Positions 5,243 through 9,550 of a stretch of DNA of 9,550 bases are shown piece by piece (positions within the stretch are counted from its first letter, which is position 1; each line of letters starts with the position of its first letter). The DNA is from Candidatus Melainabacteria bacterium (GTDB taxonomy: Bacteria > Cyanobacteriota > Vampirovibrionia > Vampirovibrionales > JAJTHC01). The notes beneath the pieces are model-generated. The model was given only the letters and a program-made list of their open reading frames with translations, was not told the origin of the DNA and searched no databases. Where the stretch lies: positions 1-9,550 of the forward strand of contig JAPLIO010000013.1 in assembly GCA_026389055.1 (NCBI GenBank), read 5' to 3'. The position numbers and the translations under genes were made by a program.

Positions 5243-5518
5243 TTACAGATTAAGATCTTTCTTCACCTGTTGCCAAGGCTGTACGGCTTTATCTGCACTC
5301 GCTGCTTTTAGGGCTTCTACTGTTTGAATATCCACGGCATCTTCTAGGGTTTCTAAGTACTGCATTTCAGCTTCTGAAATAAAATAACCCGTGGTTCTAC
5401 CGTATGAGGTTATTTTAACTCGTTTTTGCCCATGTTGCACATTGCCCATTATCATCGTCATGTGTTTGCGAAAATCTTTGAGGGTGTATTCCTGTAACCC
5501 ATCTTCATTGATTGTCAT
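5243..5518 (-). CDS. Phd/YefM-family antitoxin
   Basis: A 91-residue antitoxin. Residues about 10-60 (EYTLKDFRKHMTMIMGNVQHGQKRVKITSYGRTTGYFISEAEMQYLETLED) follow the Phd/YefM DNA-binding fold: a short strand and helix, then a strand equivalent to the 'IT..G.P.a.li' motif, then a helix. The C-terminal third (VDIQTVEALKAASADKAVQPWQQVKKDLNL) is polar and would wrap the toxin and neutralise it. Antitoxins of this family bind their own promoter, alone or with toxin, giving conditional autorepression. A strong Shine-Dalgarno, GGAGG (5528-5532), lies 9 nt upstream of the ATG. A promoter and an inverted-repeat operator candidate lie just upstream, and the toxin gene follows after 2 nt. The pair looks like a complete, self-contained module. 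Confidence 0.88.
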   Translation of the reverse strand: MTINEDGLQEYTLKDFRKHMTMIMGNVQHGQKRVKITSYGRTTGYFISEAEMQYLETLEDAVDIQTVEALKAASADKAVQPWQQVKKDLNL

Positions 5519-5535
5519 AGCTAAAAGCCTCCAAG

Positions 5536-5565
5536 TAGTTTGAACATATTAAACAGTTTAAACTA
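5536..5565. promoter_or_regulatory. Candidate operator of the Phd/YefM-RelE operon
   Basis: TAGTTTGAAC (5536-5545) and GTTTAAACTA (5556-5565) are inverted copies differing at one position, with 10 bases between them; the right arm contains the perfect palindrome AGTTTAAACT. The arrays lie 18-47 bp upstream of the antitoxin ATG and overlap the predicted -10 element. This is the expected position for Phd/YefM autorepression. Confidence 0.65.
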
Positions 5566-5583
5566 TTTAAGCCGCTTTTTCAA
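5555..5583 (-). promoter_or_regulatory. Promoter of the antitoxin-toxin operon
   Basis: On the - strand TTGAAA (5583-5578) is followed, after 17 bases, by TAAACT (5560-5555), a good sigma-70 pair (5/6 and 4/6 matches). It overlaps the right arm of the inverted-repeat operator candidate. The -35 lies within the direct repeat copy at 5576-5670, so the operon's promoter may have been created or brought in by that duplication. Confidence 0.55.
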
Positions 5584-5670
5584 GTGCTACGATGATTATT
5601 TAATGCTTACAATTTGACGTAAGTATCAACCGCTGTGCAGACCGTTTTTTGCGTACTCGTTGGAATTATT
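5576..5670. repeat. Direct repeat, copy A (degenerate)
   Basis: Aligns without gaps to 5975-6069 at a fixed offset of 399 bases. The first 34 bases differ at only three positions; the rest is more diverged but clearly related. Copy B spans the last 21 codons plus 31 bases of 3' flank of an intact secreted-protein gene, so copy A is the tail of a former paralogue or of a tandem duplication. Confidence 0.85.
5607..5669 (-). pseudogene. C-terminal remnant of a paralogue of the secreted protein gene
   Basis: Twenty codons and a TAA read IIPTSTQKTVCTAVDTYVKL on the - strand. The intact gene at 6006-6575 ends IIPAGTQKTVYTAGEVSVKI: 12 of 20 residues are identical and the stop positions coincide. 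Upstream in this frame there is no further recognisable similarity, and a stop codon is met near 5715. It is therefore a decayed fragment with no start, and the rest of the copy has been lost or replaced by the small-peptide unit. Confidence 0.75.
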
Positions 5671-5756
5671 TTTATGATATTGTAAAAGTAGCTATTTTCT
5701 AGGTAAAAAGGCTTTTAATTAAGGCGTTTCCAAGGTTTTAATACCCAAATAAACGT

Positions 5757-5783
5757 AAAAAAGGGACTGCGGAAACAGTCCCT
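5757..5783 (-). terminator. Intrinsic terminator on the - strand, antisense to the small-peptide leader
   Basis: An 8-bp perfect stem (5762-5769 with 5776-5783, loop CGGAAA) is followed on the - strand by six Ts (5762-5757). It would end transcripts running leftwards from the secreted-protein gene or from an antisense promoter near 5954-5982. On the + strand the same hairpin lies in the 5' leader of the small ORF, 22 nt before its Shine-Dalgarno, without a T tract. Confidence 0.75.
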
Positions 5784-5817
5784 CGTTAAAAGCCCTTTGT
5801 TTAGAAAGGAGAATGAT

Positions 5818-5901
5818 ATGAAGCTAACCGTTAATGAACTTCGTCTCATTCTTGCTATCGCTTACGCTTTAGCAAGCTACCTCATCACACCAAAAGTGTA
5901 A
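5818..5901 (+). CDS. 27-residue hydrophobic micropeptide, type I toxin-like
   Basis: Encodes MKLTVNELRLILAIAYALASYLITPKV then TAA. A polar, charged N-terminus precedes one hydrophobic helix (about residues 9-24), long enough to insert in or lie on a membrane, and a basic end. A near-ideal Shine-Dalgarno, AAAGGAG (5805-5811), lies 6 nt before the ATG. This is the best ribosome site in the window and argues the ORF is real. A 14-bp intrinsic terminator follows 10 nt after the stop, so this is a complete monocistronic unit. Bases 5810-5816 can pair with 5846-5852 within the ORF, partly hiding the ribosome site, as in many type I toxin messages. No strong + strand promoter is visible; the best -10 is TATGAT at 5673-5678. 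I recognise no named family. A membrane-acting toxin is inferred from size, hydrophobicity and antisense layout only; it could equally be a harmless regulatory micropeptide. Confidence 0.65.
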   Translation: MKLTVNELRLILAIAYALASYLITPKV

Positions 5902-5911
5902 TGAGAAAAGC

Positions 5912-5951
5912 AAATCCTGTTGGTATTGGCGTACCAATGGGATTTCTTTTT
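5912..5951 (+). terminator. 14-bp intrinsic terminator after the small peptide gene
   Basis: Bases 5912-5925 pair with 5932-5945 over 14 continuous pairs (two G-T) around the loop TTGGCG; C and five Ts (5947-5951) follow. It is clearly oriented to end + strand transcription just after the 27-codon ORF. No larger + strand gene precedes it, which supports a dedicated small transcript. Confidence 0.85.
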
Positions 5952-5953
5952 AT

Positions 5954-5982
5954 AGTATGACGCACCTTGCACATTTTTTCAA
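5954..5982 (-). promoter_or_regulatory. Possible antisense promoter opposite the small peptide gene
   Basis: On the - strand TTGAAA (5982-5977) and CATACT (5959-5954) are 17 bases apart (5/6 and 4/6 matches to sigma-70 elements). The -35 is the repeat-borne counterpart of the antitoxin promoter's -35. Initiation near 5947 would yield an RNA of roughly 190 nt that ends at the 5757-5783 terminator and is fully complementary to the small ORF. Confidence 0.35.
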
Positions 5983-6069
5983 GTGCTACACCGATTATTT
6001 AATGCTTAGATTTTAACAGAAACTTCACCAGCTGTGTAGACCGTTTTCTGCGTGCCAGCAGGAATAATC
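5975..6069. repeat. Direct repeat, copy B (within the intact gene)
   Basis: Counterpart of 5576-5670, offset by exactly 399 bases with no gaps. It covers the last codons and stop of the secreted-protein gene (stop at 6006-6008) and 31 bases of its 3' flank. The conserved flank, including a TTGAAA/TTTCAA motif, is better preserved than the coding part of copy A. Confidence 0.85.
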
Positions 6070-6575
6070 GCTTTCCCACCTTTGATGAAAATAGGGAAAA
6101 GGCAAATAATTGTACCAACAAGCGAAAGAACCATCTTATCTTTTCCTTCTTGGCTTAAAGTCGCCATTAAGGGGACTCTTCCACCATCCACCGACGTAGT
6201 ATAAAAATCACTAATCATTACTTCGCCAGCTTGCCCAATCATCCCATTTTTATCTGCTTTAATAACTTGAGCTTGCCCCATCGTTCCCGCTTTCACTAAA
6301 ACTACATCATCAATTTTTACATCAGATAATACCTGAAAATTAACCGTAGTGCCTACGCTAACTTGGTTAGAATCAACCGTATCTAGCAACCGCAAAGCAA
6401 CAGGCGTACCTGATGGCAATTTAACAATCGTTTTATTGCTTAATTGATTAGCAGCAGTTGCCCTAATACTCTGAATGCCAGCATCTACCATCCCTGAAGA
6501 CATTAGCGTAAGAACGACTAATAAAATCGCTTGAATATGCTTAACTGAAAAACCCCTGCGTAAATACCGAGGCAT
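6006..6575 (-). CDS. Secreted beta-rich protein of unknown function
   Basis: A 189-residue exported protein. From the ATG at 6575 the N-terminus has a basic region (RYLRRGFSVKH), a hydrophobic core (IQAILLVVLTLMSSGM) and a plausible signal peptidase site after Ala32 (VDA-GI). The mature part is strand-rich: VKLPSGTPVALRLLDTVDSNQVSVGTTVNFQVLSDVKIDDVVLVKAGTMGQAQVI, then VMISDFYTTSVDGGRVPL, a hydrophobic segment (about 148-165) and IIPAGTQKTVYTAGEV. The two 'P-(A/S)-G-T' turns and the 'vG..V.F.v..dV..d..vl.kaGt' pattern recur in many uncharacterised periplasmic proteins; no function is known to me. An in-frame TTG at 6611 gives 12 more residues but no better signal. The gene overlaps the preceding DUF2085 frame by 58 bases, an unusual length. 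A C-terminal remnant of a paralogue lies at 5607-5669. Confidence 0.8.
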   Translation of the reverse strand: MPRYLRRGFSVKHIQAILLVVLTLMSSGMVDAGIQSIRATAANQLSNKTIVKLPSGTPVALRLLDTVDSNQVSVGTTVNFQVLSDVKIDDVVLVKAGTMGQAQVIKADKNGMIGQAGEVMISDFYTTSVDGGRVPLMATLSQEGKDKMVLSLVGTIICLFPIFIKGGKAIIPAGTQKTVYTAGEVSVKI

Positions 6576-6784
6576 CGGCAACAAACGGCTAGGGGGTAGC
6601 CAGCCAGCCAAAAACTACGAATAGTTTGCTGGTGGCAATTACCCACAAACAGTGCCATGACGGCATCAAATAGATCGTAGCAGTGGAGTTTAGCAAGTGC
6701 AGGAGGCGAAAGAGCCAATAGCAGTAACGCTAAAGCATAAATCCCCAACCCACCGCTGAACCACCGAATCAACCCTTCACCCAC
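6518..6784 (-). CDS. DUF2085-family membrane protein, C-terminally truncated
   Basis: An 88-residue protein starting with GTG, overlapping the transketolase C-half gene by 16 bases. A hydrophobic helix (about 13-31, LGIYALALLLLALSPPALA) precedes the DUF2085 signature GNCHQQTIRSFWLAGYPLAVCCRCLGIYAG (48-77), with Cys50-His51-Gln52, Arg56-Ser57-Phe58 and Cys68/Cys71 all present. The Cys/His set could bind a metal, but the family's function is unknown. Family members normally continue with two or more membrane helices after GIYxG. Here the frame stops ten residues later (FQLSIFKRFY), and the signal peptide of the next gene begins in another frame. The gene is therefore probably a truncated relic, perhaps fused by a deletion, or an unusually short version. 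Translation may be coupled to the transketolase gene. Confidence 0.7.
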   Translation of the reverse strand: MGEGLIRWFSGGLGIYALALLLLALSPPALAKLHCYDLFDAVMALFVGNCHQQTIRSFWLAGYPLAVCCRCLGIYAGVFQLSIFKRFY

Positions 6785-7770
6785 GCTACGACGGCTTCCT
6801 CAATGGCTTGGGCATCAATGCCGTATTCACGGAATAAATCCACCGCCTTGCCTGATTGACCAAACCGACCAGCCTGCACACCCAAGCGTTTTACAGGCGT
6901 AGGGCAATGTTCGCTCAACGTTTCACAAACGACTCCGCCTAAACCACCAATCACGCTATGGCTTTCAACCGTCAGCACCTTGCCCGTTTTCTTCGCACTA
7001 GCCACCATGCCCTCAACATCAAACGGGGCAATAAACAACGCATTCAACACTTCCACGTTAATGCCCTGTTCCGCCAAACGGTTAGCCGCCAACAACGCAA
7101 AATAAACGGTTTCGCCTGTGGCAACAATGGTTAAATCCGTACCAGCTCGTTCAACTCGCAATTTGTAAGGCTCGAAAACATAATCATCTTTCCGATGAAT
7201 AACAGGCACATCAGGACGAATTAGCCGAATGTACATGGGGCCATAAGTTTCTGCCGCCCATTCAATCACCGCTTGCGTTTCCGTACTATCGGAAGGCACA
7301 ATCACCGTAAGGTAGGGGATGACTCGAGTAATGGCAATATCTTCAATCGATTGGTGCGAAGCCCCATCTTCGCCCAAGCTGATACCCGAATGGGTGGGGG
7401 CGATTTTGACGTTGAGGTTAGAGTAGCAAACCGTGTTGCGGAGCGGTTCCCACGCTTTGCCACTAGCAAACATGGCAAACGTAGAAAGAAACGGAATTTT
7501 ACCCACGGTGGCAAGCCCAGCGGCGGTGTTCATTAAATCTTGTTCGGCAATGCCTTGGTTGAAAAAGCGATTGGGGAAGGCTTTGGCGAATTTGGCGGTT
7601 TGGGTGGAACAGGCTAAATCTGCATCCAACACAACGATGTTGGGGTTTTCATGCCCGAGTGCCACGAGGGTTTCGCCAAACATGACCCGTGGGGCGTGCT
7701 TTTTGGGGGATTCGATGTTAATAGGCTCGTTTAAAACGGCGGGGGAAGAGGCTTGAACGGTAGCTCCCAT
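6769..7770 (-). CDS. Transketolase, C-terminal subunit
   Basis: A 333-residue protein holding the pyrimidine-binding and C-terminal domains of transketolase, which moves two-carbon ketol units between sugar phosphates in the non-oxidative pentose phosphate pathway. Visible signatures are GETLVALGHENPNIVVLDADL (32-52), FNQGIAEQDLMNTAAGLA with Glu76 as the TPP-activating glutamate, PFLSTFAMFA, the phosphate-binding-type THSGISLGEDGASHQSIEDIA, and a C-terminal domain with VLTVESHSVIGGLGGVV. Alone it would be inactive; the N-half is encoded 155 nt upstream on the same strand. Split transketolases are known in archaea and several bacterial lineages. DXS is excluded because the active-site halves are separate genes and the motifs fit transketolase. 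The start is ATG at 7770, with AAGGA 12 nt upstream. Confidence 0.95.
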   Translation of the reverse strand: MGATVQASSPAVLNEPINIESPKKHAPRVMFGETLVALGHENPNIVVLDADLACSTQTAKFAKAFPNRFFNQGIAEQDLMNTAAGLATVGKIPFLSTFAMFASGKAWEPLRNTVCYSNLNVKIAPTHSGISLGEDGASHQSIEDIAITRVIPYLTVIVPSDSTETQAVIEWAAETYGPMYIRLIRPDVPVIHRKDDYVFEPYKLRVERAGTDLTIVATGETVYFALLAANRLAEQGINVEVLNALFIAPFDVEGMVASAKKTGKVLTVESHSVIGGLGGVVCETLSEHCPTPVKRLGVQAGRFGQSGKAVDLFREYGIDAQAIEEAVVAWVKG

Positions 7771-7821
7771 AATAGAGGGTGTTTCCTTTTTTGTTGAGTT
7801 TTGTGTGATTTTTTAAAAATT

Positions 7822-7907
7822 GGGGGCGGATTTGATAAATCAAACCCCTACAGTTGAATTCATTGCGTAGGGGCGTGATTTACTAGCCCTAGCGGTCTAT
7901 GCAGGGC
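7822..7907. repeat. Palindromic REP-like intergenic element between the transketolase halves
   Basis: Three inverted pairs lie in the 155-nt gap. GGGG (7822-7826) and CCCC (7845-7848) enclose GATTT/AAATC (7829-7841). CCCCTAC (7845-7851) and GTAGGGG (7867-7873) flank a TGAATTCA palindrome (7854-7861). GCCCTAGC (7886-7893) pairs with GCAGGGC (7901-7907) with one bulge. The GTAGGGGCGTGATTT...GCCC and GAATTCA core looks like dispersed REP-type palindromes seen in many bacterial genomes (recollection, not searched). It is not part of either coding region. Confidence 0.55.
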
Positions 7908-7925
7908 AACACGTCCGAAGACTGG

Positions 7926-8831
7926 TTACTTCAGCAATGCTTGTAATTCAGCGACGGCGGCTTCGTATTCAGAGGTATTCGGGGCTTTGCCGTGCCAGCC
8001 TGCTTGGTTTTCCATAAAGCTAACGCCTCTGCCTTTAACGGTGTTAGCAATAATGACGGTCGGTCTGTCGGTCGTTTTCGCCAATTCATCGGCTTTTTGG
8101 CAAGCGGAACGAATTTCATCAAAACTGGTGGCATCAATTTCCAACACGTTCCAATCAAAACTGTCAAATTTTTTCGCCATATTGCCCAAGCCCTTAACGG
8201 CTTCGGTGCTACCATCAATCTGCAAGCGGTTTCTATCCACAATAGCCGTCAAGTTGTTGACTTTATGATGAGCGGCAGACATCACGGCTTCCCATGTGTT
8301 GCCTTCTTGGCATTCGCCATCGCCCAAAACCGTCCACACTCTGGCGGGCGAATCATCCAACCGCAAGCCCAACGCCATCCCCACCGCACAAGATAAGCCT
8401 TGCCCGAGCGAACCCGTGGAAACATCTACGCCTGAAATGTACTGACTGGCGGGGTGTCCCTGTAGTTTGCTATGCACTTGACGCAACGTGGGTTTCAGGG
8501 CTTTATCAATATAGCCCGTTTCCATTAAAATAGCGTACAACGCAGGGGCGGCGTGCCCTTTGGAAAGCACGAAGCGGTCGCGGTCGCTCCAAGTGGGTTG
8601 GTGGGCATCGTGCCGAAGATGAGAGCAGTAGAGGTAGGTTAAAATATCCAAGCAAGAAAACGAACTACCGGGGTGTCCGCTTTCGGCGGTGTAAATCATT
8701 TCTAACGCATCTAGCCGGCATTGGGTGGCAATTTTGTGTAGAACGTCGTTAGGTAAGTTCGCCGTGCCATTGTAGGAGGGCTGAAACGTAGCAGGCAATT
8801 TAACAGGAGGGGTAGGGATGATAGGAGCCAT
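7926..8831 (-). CDS. Transketolase, N-terminal subunit
   Basis: The TPP pyrophosphate-binding half of transketolase, 301 residues from ATG 8831. Motifs in order: AESGHPGSS with His53, LSKGHAAPALYA with His93, STGSLGQGLSCAVGMALG (138-155), the thiamine diphosphate motif GDGECQEGNTWEA (Gly170-Asp171-Gly172) ending at Asn201 in VDRNRLQIDG, and VKGRGVSFMENQAGWHGKAP near the end. Family N-subunits are about 270-290 residues, so only a short Pro-rich leader of about 25 is extra. The frame remains open to an ATG at 8951, but a good sigma-70 promoter (8919-8947) lies inside that extension, so the ATG at 8831 is the likelier start. The C-half follows on the same strand, and the two are presumably co-transcribed across the palindromic gap. 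Confidence 0.95.
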   Translation of the reverse strand: MAPIIPTPPVKLPATFQPSYNGTANLPNDVLHKIATQCRLDALEMIYTAESGHPGSSFSCLDILTYLYCSHLRHDAHQPTWSDRDRFVLSKGHAAPALYAILMETGYIDKALKPTLRQVHSKLQGHPASQYISGVDVSTGSLGQGLSCAVGMALGLRLDDSPARVWTVLGDGECQEGNTWEAVMSAAHHKVNNLTAIVDRNRLQIDGSTEAVKGLGNMAKKFDSFDWNVLEIDATSFDEIRSACQKADELAKTTDRPTVIIANTVKGRGVSFMENQAGWHGKAPNTSEYEAAVAELQALLK

Positions 8832-8918
8832 TAGGGTATTTGTCCAGTCTGTATTTTTAGGTGAAAACAGGAATAACTTGAAAAGAAGAGCCTCTTTTAT
8901 AGCGTAGTTTTTAATGTT

Positions 8919-8947
8919 ATTGTAGTAAAAGCATACCGTGGCTTCAA
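8919..8947 (-). promoter_or_regulatory. Promoter of the split transketolase operon
   Basis: On the - strand TTGAAG (8947-8942) and TACAAT (8924-8919) are exactly 17 bases apart, giving a predicted start near 8912 and a leader of about 80 nt before the ATG at 8831. It overlaps the region just upstream of the divergent + strand gene, so polymerase occupancy of one may affect the other. Confidence 0.65.
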
Positions 8948-8952
8948 GCAAT

Positions 8953-8958
8953 TATAAT
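8953..8958 (+). promoter_or_regulatory. Possible -10 box for the DUF4112 gene
   Basis: A perfect TATAAT lies 22 bases upstream of the ATG at 8981. No convincing -35 is present 16-18 bases upstream, so it would need an activator or be weak. A Shine-Dalgarno-like AAAGGA follows at 8962-8967, 13 nt from the ATG. Confidence 0.4.
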
Positions 8959-8980
8959 TTTAAAGGATAACTTCTTCACG

Positions 8981-9436
8981 ATGACTGTTGATTCTTCCCC
9001 CAAACCCTACAAACGCCCGACTGGCTTAAAAGTGGCTCGGTTTTTGGCGTGGTTGTTGGATAATTCGATTAAAATACCGTTCACCAAAAAGAAAATTGGG
9101 CTAGATGGGCTGATTGGCTTAGTGCCAGCCTTGGGCGATGCCATTCCCATTTTGATGACGGCCTACACGATGGGCTTGGGCATTTATTACAAAGCTCCGT
9201 TGAGTGTGGTTGCCCGCATGGGGGTGAATGGCGTGGTGGATTCATTTATTGGGGCAGTGCCGTTTGGCATTGGCGATTTGTTGGACTTTGCGTTTAAATC
9301 GCACAAAATGAATTTAGATATGTTGGAAAAGCACTTGCAGGAACAACACCTACTTAACCCTGAAGACCTTGTGGATGAGTGGTTGCATCCGCCCAGCGAA
9401 GCGGTGATAGATGTGCAGGCGAAATCTGTAGAATAA
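8981..9436 (+). CDS. DUF4112 domain protein
   Basis: A 151-residue protein matching the DUF4112 pattern: a conserved leader (VARFLAWLLDNSIKIPFT), KIGLDGLIGLVPALGDAIPILMTAYTMG (38-65), SVVARMGVNGVVDSFIGAVPFGIGDLLDFAFKSHKMNLDMLEKHL. These features (GLDxxxGLxPxxGD, then xxRMxxNxxxDxxxGxxPxxGDxxDxxxKxxxxN) are diagnostic. The two Pro/Gly-broken hydrophobic stretches probably form membrane-associated hairpins, and the C-terminus is an acidic tail. No biochemical function is established for the family. It is transcribed divergently from the transketolase operon from its own region, so no functional link is evident. It ends with TAA at 9434-9436; no clear terminator is visible after it (only a 5-bp stem at 9454-9466). 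Confidence 0.85.
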   Translation: MTVDSSPKPYKRPTGLKVARFLAWLLDNSIKIPFTKKKIGLDGLIGLVPALGDAIPILMTAYTMGLGIYYKAPLSVVARMGVNGVVDSFIGAVPFGIGDLLDFAFKSHKMNLDMLEKHLQEQHLLNPEDLVDEWLHPPSEAVIDVQAKSVE

Positions 9437-9540
9437 GTTTAGGGTAAGTGGGTAGCATCAAATGCTGTTTAGTGGCTTTTATATGGTTGTTACTTTTCCT
9501 CCCCTCTTTTACGCTGTACTAAAACAAAAAAGGAAACCGT

Positions 9541-9550
9541 ATGTTCTCTC
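9541..9550 (+). CDS. Start of a gene running off the window
   Basis: ATG TTC TCT C at the very edge is preceded by AAAAAGGA (9527-9534) with a 6-nt gap, a good Shine-Dalgarno and spacing. It encodes at least Met-Phe-Ser; nothing more can be said. It lies 104 nt downstream of the DUF4112 gene on the same strand. Confidence 0.45.

Noticed and set aside
7273..7756. Open frames on the + strand opposite the transketolase C-half.
   Set aside because: They are shadows of a well-supported gene with no ribosome sites or family features.
7987..8533. Overlapping + strand frames opposite the transketolase N-half.
   Set aside because: Same reason: compositional shadows of conserved coding sequence.
9453..9467. 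Small stem (AGCAT/ATGCT) after the DUF4112 gene as a terminator.
   Set aside because: Only 5 bp, with a weak GTTTAG tail; not distinguishable from chance.

Overview
The window reads as ordinary chromosome from a flagellated, non-model bacterium. It pairs FliW with CsrA, carries flagellar hook/rod genes and has a transketolase split into two polypeptides. That combination is found in several deep-branching lineages (Firmicutes-like groups, Thermotogae, and the non-photosynthetic Vampirovibrionia/Melainabacteria relatives of cyanobacteria). I lean weakly to the last group, but nothing here proves it. No rRNA, tRNA, CRISPR array or transposase gene is visible.

Layout. Bases 1-2309 (+ strand) hold a small unknown gene, fliW, csrA and a TPR-like protein gene, probably one motility-regulation cluster. 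FliW binds CsrA and is itself titrated by flagellin, so it couples flagellin stock to translation control. Bases 2310-2619 are a convergent intergenic region packed with RNA-type hairpins, including a multi-stem candidate ending in a T tract and a 15-bp GC-rich stem-loop. Bases 2620-4799 (- strand) hold a one-helix/coiled-coil protein gene, a hook-rod (FlgE/F/G) family gene and a FliK-like gene 8 nt upstream of it. Bases 4878-5583 (- strand) are a self-contained Phd/YefM-RelE toxin-antitoxin module with its own promoter, operator-like inverted repeat and terminator.

Bases 5576-6070 are the most unusual part. Two diverged direct repeats, each covering the 3' end of a secreted-protein gene (one intact, one a remnant), flank a tiny + strand unit. 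This unit encodes a 27-residue hydrophobic peptide with a strong Shine-Dalgarno, followed by a 14-bp intrinsic terminator. On the opposite strand a promoter-like pair and a perfect intrinsic terminator bracket the peptide gene, so a full-length antisense RNA is predicted. This resembles a type I toxin-antitoxin arrangement.

Bases 6006-8831 (- strand) form a run: transketolase N-half, a palindromic REP-like intergenic element, transketolase C-half, an overlapping truncated DUF2085 membrane protein, and a secreted protein overlapping that. A promoter for the transketolase run is nested head-to-head with the start of a DUF4112 gene (8981-9436, +). The first codons of another gene begin at 9541.

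A cross-cutting oddity is that all but one of the seven genes in bases 1-3909..4799 (the motility half) begin with tandem ATG codons (two to four in a row), whereas none of the later genes does.
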